A DNA stretch of 64,000 bases from Saccharopolyspora gregorii. Lineage in GTDB: Bacteria > Actinomycetota > Actinomycetes > Mycobacteriales > Pseudonocardiaceae. The position numbers were made by a program, and so were the translations under genes. This document shows, in pieces, positions 58,324 through 64,000 of this stretch; the first letter of the stretch is position 1; each line of letters starts with the position of its first letter. The DNA lies in the NCBI RefSeq assembly GCF_024734405.1, contig NZ_CP059556.1:62001-126000 (forward strand). Reading direction: 5' to 3'. The notes beneath the pieces were generated by a model. That model was not told the DNA's origin, did no database searches, and saw only the letters and a list, made by a program, of their open reading frames with translations.

Positions 58324-58959
58324 TCAGGCCGACGCGGTGATCCCCTGGAGGAGGCCCTTCTCCAGCGTGATGCGCACCAGGGCGGCGGAGAAGCGGGCGT
58401 GGTCGTCCGCGGGCACCAGCTCGCCCAGCCGGTGCGCGTCCGCAGGCAGCCCGGCCTTCTCGGCTCCGGAGAGCGCCTTCGCGTCGAAGTGGGGGCGCAG
58501 CTCCGGCCACACCGCCTGCGCCTCCCGGCAGAAGATGTGCGCGCCGACCGGGCCGAGGCTCGGCACCTCGCGCAGCAGCCGCTGCACCTCCGCCGGGTCC
58601 CCGTCCGCGGCGGCCCGCAACCGGCGCAGGTCGCCCCGGTAGCGGTCCAGCACCAGCTCGGCGCCGCGGCCGAGCGCGGTGGCCGTGCTCTCGTCGTAGC
58701 GCACGTAGTGCCCGCGGCCCAGCGCGTCCACCCGCTGCTGCCAGGTCGCGTCCCGCATCCGCTCCGCGGTGGGGAACTCGCCGAGCTCCCGGGCCGCGGC
58801 CACCGCGATCTCGGCCTTGATCCGGGTGGACAGCAGCACCGACAGCACCAGCAACCGGTACAGCGGGGACGGCTTGTCGGCGAGCGCGATGCCCGCCTGC
58901 TCCGCGTAGGTGGTGCCCGCTTCGCGCACCAGCGCGCGGGCGGTGGACCGTTCGGACAT
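58324..58959 (-). CDS. HhH-GPD family endonuclease/DNA glycosylase-like protein
   Basis: A 211-residue protein of the helix-hairpin-helix GPD superfamily (Nth-like). It has LYRLLVLSVLLSTRIKAEIA (equivalent to the LLSTQ motif), MRDATWQQRVDALGRGHYVR and the hairpin LLREVPSLGPVGAHIFCREA. Canonical Nth has a catalytic Lys in the hairpin and a C-terminal iron-sulfur cluster with four cysteines; here the Lys position is occupied by other residues and only one Cys is visible, so base-excision activity is uncertain. ATG 58959 has GGAGGTG upstream. The stop shares a palindrome with the serS stop. Confidence 0.82.
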   Translation of the reverse strand: MSERSTARALVREAGTTYAEQAGIALADKPSPLYRLLVLSVLLSTRIKAEIAVAAARELGEFPTAERMRDATWQQRVDALGRGHYVRYDESTATALGRGAELVLDRYRGDLRRLRAAADGDPAEVQRLLREVPSLGPVGAHIFCREAQAVWPELRPHFDAKALSGAEKAGLPADAHRLGELVPADDHARFSAALVRITLEKGLLQGITASA

Positions 58960-59052
58960 GTCGGCACCTCCTCCGGCCCGGCCTACCCGGGCGTGCCCGC
59001 GCCCACACCGGCACGCGGAGCTCGGTGCCGGGATCCGCGGGGGACCAGCGCC

Positions 59053-59058
59053 TATGGT
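59053..59058 (+). promoter_or_regulatory. Leaderless-type -10 (TATGGT) of the XRE-cupin gene
   Basis: TATGGT ends 7 bases before GTG 59066 and overlaps the alternative ATG 59054, arguing for the GTG. Confidence 0.5.
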
Positions 59059-59065
59059 GGTGGGC

Positions 59066-59683
59066 GTGGCGGATCCTTCAGCTGAACGACAGAGCGCGCC
59101 CGGCGACGGCGCGGACGGCCGGGGGCTGGCGGGCATCGGCGAGCGGATCCGCCGATTGCGCGCCGAGCGCGGGCTGCCCGGGACCGGACTGGCCGAGGCC
59201 GCGCGGCTCACCGCGGAGCGGCTCGCGGCCGTCGAGGACGAGGCGGCGACGCCGACGCTTCCGGAGCTCACCGCGCTCGCCGGGGCGCTGGACGTGGCGC
59301 TCCCCGAACTGTTCACCGACGCGGTGCCCGGTCCGGCCGCGGTCGTGATGCGCGGCGACGAGGTGCCCACCGTCGAATCCGGTGACCTCGCGGTGCAGGT
59401 GCTCACGCCCCGCTCGGTGCTGCCCGGGATGTACGCGGCGCGCTACCGGCTGGACCCGACGAGCGTCGGGGTGCGGCCGGTGCAGCACGAGGGGCACGAC
59501 TGGTTGTACGTGCTCAGCGGGGAGCTGCGCGTCGAGTTCGAGCAGGATTCGGTGACGCTGCGGGCCGGGGACAGCGCCAGCTTCGGCGCGACGGTGGCGC
59601 ACCGGTTGGTGGTGCCCGGCGGCGAGCCAGCCGAGTTCCTGGCCGTCGGCGCCACCCTCCTCACCACCGACCTACCCGCGTAG
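59066..59683 (+). CDS. XRE-family regulator with C-terminal cupin domain
   Basis: A 205-residue regulator. An N-terminal helix-turn-helix (IGERIRRLRAERGLPGTGLA, then LTAERLAAVEDEAATPTLPE) is joined to a cupin barrel (about 95-200) with VRPVQHEGHDWLYVLSGELR, which holds the metal-type His residues, VTLRAGDSASFGATVAHRLV and PAEFLAVGATLL. Such XRE-cupin proteins sense small molecules and often repress a neighbouring gene. The nearest divergent gene is the HhH-GPD protein; the downstream LLM gene is convergent. The start is set at GTG 59066 by the -10 hexamer; ATG 59054 is the alternative. Confidence 0.87.
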   Translation: MADPSAERQSAPGDGADGRGLAGIGERIRRLRAERGLPGTGLAEAARLTAERLAAVEDEAATPTLPELTALAGALDVALPELFTDAVPGPAAVVMRGDEVPTVESGDLAVQVLTPRSVLPGMYAARYRLDPTSVGVRPVQHEGHDWLYVLSGELRVEFEQDSVTLRAGDSASFGATVAHRLVVPGGEPAEFLAVGATLLTTDLPA

Positions 59684-59734
59684 CCACCGAGGCCCGTCGG
59701 GCTGACCGCCCGCCGGTCAACCTGCCCGGTGGAT

Positions 59735-59925
59735 CGTGCCGCTTTCCTGTCAGCGGCGAAGCCGCTGAGCGGCGACCACGCACGCAACGGGACCACCCGC
59801 GGGTTCTCAGCGCCCTCCTCGCGAGGACAGCGTTTTCTCATGTGGCGGAGCCACCTGTGAAAACGATCCCGCAGCGAGGAGGGCGCTGAGGTTCCGCCAC
59901 CCGACCACTGCGCAAACCGAGTTCG
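59735..59925 (-). repeat. Palindromic intergenic element, copy 5
   Basis: Full copy, inverted like copy 3. Outer arms 59806-59822 and 59874-59890 pair perfectly over 17 positions (CTCAGCGCCCTCCTCGC and complement). The inner stem CGTTTTC/GAAAACG is at 59831-59837 and 59859-59865, with the apical GTGGC-GGA-GCCAC and the distal hairpin TCAGCGGC-GAA-GCCGCTGA at 59750-59768. It lies between the convergent XRE-cupin and LLM genes and fills most of that 254-base gap. Confidence 0.87.
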
Positions 59926-59937
59926 ACAAAGAAACGG

Positions 59938-60810
59938 TCAGAGCTCGGGGAGGACCTCGGAGGCGATCTCCTCGACCGTCGACTCGGTCCCCTCGTAGGG
60001 CGAGTCGGTGCGCGGCCAGTGCGTCACGACGTCGGTGAAGCCGAGTTCGGCGGCGCGGCCCACGACCTCCTTGAAGTACTCCACGCTGCTCATCGAGTAC
60101 GCCGGGGCCGCGTCCGCTTGCAGGTAGCGGTGGACGCGGGCCGGGGCCTTGCCCTCGGCGGCGAGCGCGTCGTCGAACTTCTTGGTCAGCTCGGCCACGC
60201 CGCGCCACCAGGCCTCGACGTCGTCCCCGCCGCTGCCGGTGGTCACCCAGCCCTGCCCGTAGCGGGCGGCGAGCCGCATCGCGCGCGGCCCGTTCGCGGC
60301 GATGACGAACGGCAGGCGCGGCAGCTGCACGCAGCCGGGGGCGCGGCGGGCTTCCACGGCGGTGTAGTGCTCGCCGTACCAGCTGGTGTTGTCCTGGGTG
60401 AGGATCTTGTCGAGCAGCTCGACGAACTCCTCGAACCGCTCGGTCCGGGCGGCGGGGGCGAGCGGCTGCCCGCCGAGCACCGCGGTGTCGAAGCCGGGCC
60501 CGCCCGCACCGATGCCGAGCGTGATCCGGCCGTCGGAGATGTCGTCGAGCGCGGTGATCTCCCGGGCGAAGTGCACCGGGTGCCGGAAGTTCGGCGAGGC
60601 CACCAGGGTGCCCAGCCGGATCGTGGAGGTCACGGTCGCCGCCGCGGTGAGCGTGGGCACCGCGTCGAACCAGGGTTTGTCGACCAGCGACCGCCAGCCC
60701 AGGTGATCGTAGGTCCAGGCGTGGGCGAAGCCGTACTCCTCGGCCATCCGCCACAGCGGCTCCGCGGCCCACCACCGGTGTTCGGGCAGTATCACAATCC
60801 CAACGCGCAC
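59938..60810 (-). CDS. LLM-class (luciferase-like) F420-dependent oxidoreductase
   Basis: A 290-residue luciferase-like TIM-barrel enzyme. The N-terminal VRVGIVILPEHRWWAAEPLW is followed by YGFAHAWTYDHLGWRSL, TSTIRLGTLVASPNFRHPVH, AREITALDDISDGRITLGIG and AGGPGFD. The actinobacterial form with these motifs typically uses coenzyme F420 rather than FMN. The substrate is unknown. GTG 60810 is chosen because the minus-strand hexamer TACGGT (60818-60823) ends 7 bases upstream, a leaderless arrangement. It is divergent from the HAD phosphatase gene. Confidence 0.88.
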   Translation of the reverse strand: MRVGIVILPEHRWWAAEPLWRMAEEYGFAHAWTYDHLGWRSLVDKPWFDAVPTLTAAATVTSTIRLGTLVASPNFRHPVHFAREITALDDISDGRITLGIGAGGPGFDTAVLGGQPLAPAARTERFEEFVELLDKILTQDNTSWYGEHYTAVEARRAPGCVQLPRLPFVIAANGPRAMRLAARYGQGWVTTGSGGDDVEAWWRGVAELTKKFDDALAAEGKAPARVHRYLQADAAPAYSMSSVEYFKEVVGRAAELGFTDVVTHWPRTDSPYEGTESTVEEIASEVLPEL

Positions 60811-60817
60811 ACCGCTG

Positions 60818-60823
60818 ACCGTA
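60818..60823 (-). promoter_or_regulatory. Leaderless-type -10 (TACGGT) of the LLM gene
   Basis: TACGGT on the minus strand ends 7 bases before the GTG at 60810, with no ribosome site. Confidence 0.45.
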
Positions 60824-60976
60824 TCGGTACCACCCGGACGGGTTCGACCCTGTGCGGGCTCTTGACCAGGTTTCGTGCCTGCCGCCCGTCCGAGTGCTCC
60901 CCGGCCGACGGAAAGATCCACACTGTCAGGTGAAGCCGGATTAATCGAGCCCCGGCTCGTGCGCGGTCTCGCCAGC

Positions 60977-61795
60977 ATGTCCCGGGTGAACAAACCCGCG
61001 CTAGTCGCATCCGATGTGGACGGAACGCTGCTGGACCCGTCGGTCCAGGTCAGCGAGCGGACGGCGCGCACCGTGCGCGCCGTCGTGGACGACACCCCGT
61101 TCGTGCTGGTCACCGGAAGGCCACCACGATGGGTGCCGCAGATAGTGGACGGTCTCGGCGTGGCCGGGATCGCGGTGTGCTCGAACGGCGCGGTGCTCTA
61201 CGACGCCGAATCCGACCGGGTGCTGCACCGCACCGAGATGGAACCGGAGCAGCTGCGCGACGCGGCCCGCGAGCTGCGCGAGGCGCTGCCCGGCTGCACG
61301 TTCGCGGTGGAGCGCTCCACCGGCCGGGCCCGGGACGACGTGGCCGAGCAGTTCCTCGCCGAGGCCGGGTTCCACCGGGTCTGGCCGAACCGGGACATCC
61401 GGGTGGTGGAGCGCTCGGAGCTGTTCGACCGGCCCGCGGTGAAGCTGATGGTGCTGCACGAGGACCGCAGCACCGACCTGGTGCCCGCCGTCGAGGAGGT
61501 GCTGGGCCCCCGGTTGTGCCTGACCTGCTCGATGGGCGGCGGCCCGGTCGAGCTGTCCGCGCCGGGGGTGGACAAGGGCAGCGGTCTCGCGGCGGTGGCC
61601 GAGAAGCTCGGCGTCCCGCCGGACGAGGTGATCGGCTTCGGCGACATGCCCAACGACATCCCGATGCTGGACTGGGTGGGGCACGGCGTGGCGATGCGCA
61701 ACGCGCACCCGGGGGTGCTGGAGATCGCCGACGAGGTCACCGGCTGCAACGGGCAGGACGGGGTCGCGCAGGTGCTGGAGCGCTGGTGGCCGTGA
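60977..61795 (+). CDS. HAD-superfamily (Cof-type) phosphatase
   Basis: A 272-residue HAD hydrolase of the Cof/YbiV class. Motif I is ALVASDVDGTLLD (nucleophile Asp), motif II is FVLVTGRPP, motif III Lys lies in GVDKGSGLAAVAEKLGVPPD and motif IV is VIGFGDMPNDIPMLDWVG. The cap domain between (about 85-190) sets specificity. These enzymes dephosphorylate sugar phosphates or flavin precursors in the cytoplasm. ATG 60977 is the conventional start; GTG 60986 is preceded by CAGCAT at 7 bases, the same arrangement as the rhodanese gene, and may be the true leaderless start. Confidence 0.92.
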   Translation: MSRVNKPALVASDVDGTLLDPSVQVSERTARTVRAVVDDTPFVLVTGRPPRWVPQIVDGLGVAGIAVCSNGAVLYDAESDRVLHRTEMEPEQLRDAARELREALPGCTFAVERSTGRARDDVAEQFLAEAGFHRVWPNRDIRVVERSELFDRPAVKLMVLHEDRSTDLVPAVEEVLGPRLCLTCSMGGGPVELSAPGVDKGSGLAAVAEKLGVPPDEVIGFGDMPNDIPMLDWVGHGVAMRNAHPGVLEIADEVTGCNGQDGVAQVLERWWP

Positions 61796-61888
61796 GCCGC
61801 TGACCGGGCGCCGCCGCGGGCGGCGTGAAGATCTGATGAACGTTCGGAGCGCCGTGTTCGGGCTGGGGAGGCGGACACGGCGTCCTGG

Positions 61889-63115
61889 CTAGACCCCGCT
61901 GCCGACCCGTTCGGCGGCCGGTTCCGCCGCGGTCCGCTGCCGGTGCAGCAGGTGCGCGGCCGCGCAGGCGATGAGGAAGCCGATGCCCAGCAGCGCGTAG
62001 GAACCGCCCACGACCTGCTGCGAGAACGTCCACCGCAGTTCCCGGTCCCCGGTGTTGGGCAGGTACCAGTGCGGCGCGACCAGCACCGCCAGCGCGCACA
62101 GCCCCGCGTACATCGCGATCCCGTACCAGCGGTGCCGCCAGGCCATCGCGAACACGAGCACCAGCGCCGGCCCGGCCCACACCCAGTGGTGCGACCAGGA
62201 GATCGGCGAGACCAGCAGCACCAGCACCGCGTTGACCACCAGCGCCAGCGGCACGTTCCGGGTGCGCAGCGCGTACCGCATCCCCAGCACCGCGAGCACC
62301 AGCAGCACGAGCGACCCGGCGATCCACAGCGAGTCCAGCGCCGTCCCGGTGATGTCCTGCTTGGCGAGCAGGCTGCGCAGCGTCTGGTTCCCGGCGTACA
62401 CCGCGCCGATGTCCTCGCCGGTGGAGAACATCTTGTCCAGCCACCAGTCCGCCGAGTCGTCCGGCGCCGCCAGCAGCCCCAGCAGCACCGTCCCGGCGAA
62501 CGTCACGGCTGTGACCGACATGGCCCGGAAGTCCTTGCGCAGCAGGAACAGCAGCAGGAAGCCGAGCGGGGTGAGCTTGATTGCGGCGGCGATCCCGACC
62601 AGCAGCCCGCGCGGCCACCGGGTGCGCGGCAGCAGGCAGTCGGCGGCGACCAGGCCCATCAGCAGCAGGTTGACCTGCCCGTAGTTCACCGTGTCCCGCG
62701 TCGGTTCGATGATCGTCATGATCGGCAGGGCGACCGCGGTGGCCACCGCGACCGAGCCGGCGTTCGGCGCCAGGTACGGCGAGGAGCGCGCGAACGAATA
62801 CGCGGTCACCAGGATCGACAGGTGCGAGAGCACCGAGACCACGACGACGGCGGCATCGCCGGACAACCACCACAGCGGGGTGAAGACGATCGCCGCGAAC
62901 GGCGGGTAGATGAACGGCAGGGTGGTGCTGTCCGGGGATTCCGGAGTCAGGTCGCCGTAGATCTCGTAACCGTTCAGCCACGCTCGGGCACCGAGCCGGT
63001 AAATCTCGGTGTCCAGGTAGCCGCGGGTGTCGATCCAGTGCACGAACCAGATCGCCAGCGCTTCCAGGACGATCGCCGCCACCAGCAGGTACCGGCCGTC
63101 TCGGACCTTGGTCAC
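61889..63115 (-). CDS. GT87-family polyprenol-phosphate mannosyltransferase-like membrane protein
   Basis: A 408-residue membrane glycosyltransferase (GT87/DUF2029, PimE-like) with about ten transmembrane segments. The first extracytoplasmic loop carries DTEIYRLGARAWLNGYEIYG, with the acidic catalytic residue after the first helix, and IYPPFAAIVFTPLWW. Later segments include NYGQVNLLLMGLVAADCLL, AIKLTPLGFLLLFLL and VSPISWSHHWVW. The family transfers sugars from polyprenyl phosphate to lipids or arabinan/mannan outside the membrane. GTG 63115 follows AAGGTGATC; GTG 63127 is possible. Its position near glf suggests cell-wall or glycolipid assembly. Confidence 0.88.
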   Translation of the reverse strand: MTKVRDGRYLLVAAIVLEALAIWFVHWIDTRGYLDTEIYRLGARAWLNGYEIYGDLTPESPDSTTLPFIYPPFAAIVFTPLWWLSGDAAVVVVSVLSHLSILVTAYSFARSSPYLAPNAGSVAVATAVALPIMTIIEPTRDTVNYGQVNLLLMGLVAADCLLPRTRWPRGLLVGIAAAIKLTPLGFLLLFLLRKDFRAMSVTAVTFAGTVLLGLLAAPDDSADWWLDKMFSTGEDIGAVYAGNQTLRSLLAKQDITGTALDSLWIAGSLVLLVLAVLGMRYALRTRNVPLALVVNAVLVLLVSPISWSHHWVWAGPALVLVFAMAWRHRWYGIAMYAGLCALAVLVAPHWYLPNTGDRELRWTFSQQVVGGSYALLGIGFLIACAAAHLLHRQRTAAEPAAERVGSGV

Positions 63116-63318
63116 GCTGCAGATCACCTTCCAGGTCCGGGAGCGGGCCGCGGCGATGCTACCGAATCCGACTCGCCGGTCCCGTCACCGCGCTGAGCGA
63201 CACCGATCGTCGTGATGACTCCGGAGAGTCGCGAAGTGTCACTGTTCGTGCTGCACGATCGGTCTTGATCGGACTCAGCGCCACCCGGATGGCCAGCGAA
63301 AACACGTGATGTAGTTGA

Positions 63319-64000
<682 letters not shown>

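Noticed and set aside
4029-59925. Insertion sequence or known transposon copies
   Set aside because: The repeated elements contain no transposase frame and no clear target-site duplications are visible; they are reported as palindromic repeats only.

Overview
The window is very GC-rich DNA with GTG starts, GTGA/ATGA stop-start overlaps and many promoters whose -10 hexamer lies 6-8 bases before the start codon. It carries an F420-type luciferase-like oxidoreductase, a UDP-galactopyranose mutase, a GT87 mannosyltransferase, a CydDC fusion and IdeR, DosR, DasR, HspR and CRP-type operator sequences. Together these point to a mycelial or mycobacteria-related actinomycete, most likely Pseudonocardiales (Saccharopolyspora-like). 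The genus is an inference. No phage genes, transposases, CRISPR arrays or biosynthetic gene cluster are visible.

Layout. 0-4 kb: end of a RecB-like nuclease, an SDR/alcohol dehydrogenase operon behind twin palindromes, and UDP-glucose dehydrogenase. 4-7 kb: a DnaA-box cluster and a three-gene two-component operon. 7-16.5 kb: a methyltransferase/GT2/GT4 cell-surface enzyme, a membrane-anchored hypothetical, an acyltransferase-3 with a long charged tail, MsrA, a DasR-type AA10 polysaccharide monooxygenase, dodecin and tRNA-Gly. 16.7-27 kb: a PPOX-fold protein, an Fpg/Nei glycosylase, then a LytS-type kinase, S49 peptidase, LytTR regulator and two DUF485/solute-sodium symporter operons, each preceded by a CRP-like box. 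27-31.6 kb: rhodanese, DUF4328, glycerophosphodiesterase, SEC-C protein and an ECF sigma/partner pair. 31.6-37.3 kb: ferritin behind tandem IdeR-like boxes, a lower-GC phosphoribosyltransferase/DprA pair, arginine deiminase, a CPBP protease and a DUF2470 haem-iron protein with an IdeR box. 37.6-40.5 kb: fumarylacetoacetase operon with an IclR regulator. 40.6-50.2 kb: a respiration and hypoxia block (cydA, cydB, cydDC, DevS-like kinase, DevR-like regulator, DoxX protein, Hsp20) with two DosR-like boxes before cydA and a HAIR-like site before hsp20. 50.2-64 kb: macro domain protein, pheA, phosphatase, zincin, septum-formation protein, a YgiB/YgiC-like pair, serS, HhH-GPD protein, XRE-cupin, LLM enzyme, HAD phosphatase, GT87 and the start of glf.

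The most distinctive non-coding signal is a family of roughly 170-190 bp palindromic elements. There are four full copies and one internal deletion derivative. All five lie between convergent genes, and the stem arms vary between copies mainly by compensatory changes. The most system-like accessory locus is the DprA/phosphoribosyltransferase pair at 32.3-34.1 kb, whose composition differs from its surroundings and whose second gene appears to lack a normal start upstream of its zinc ribbon.
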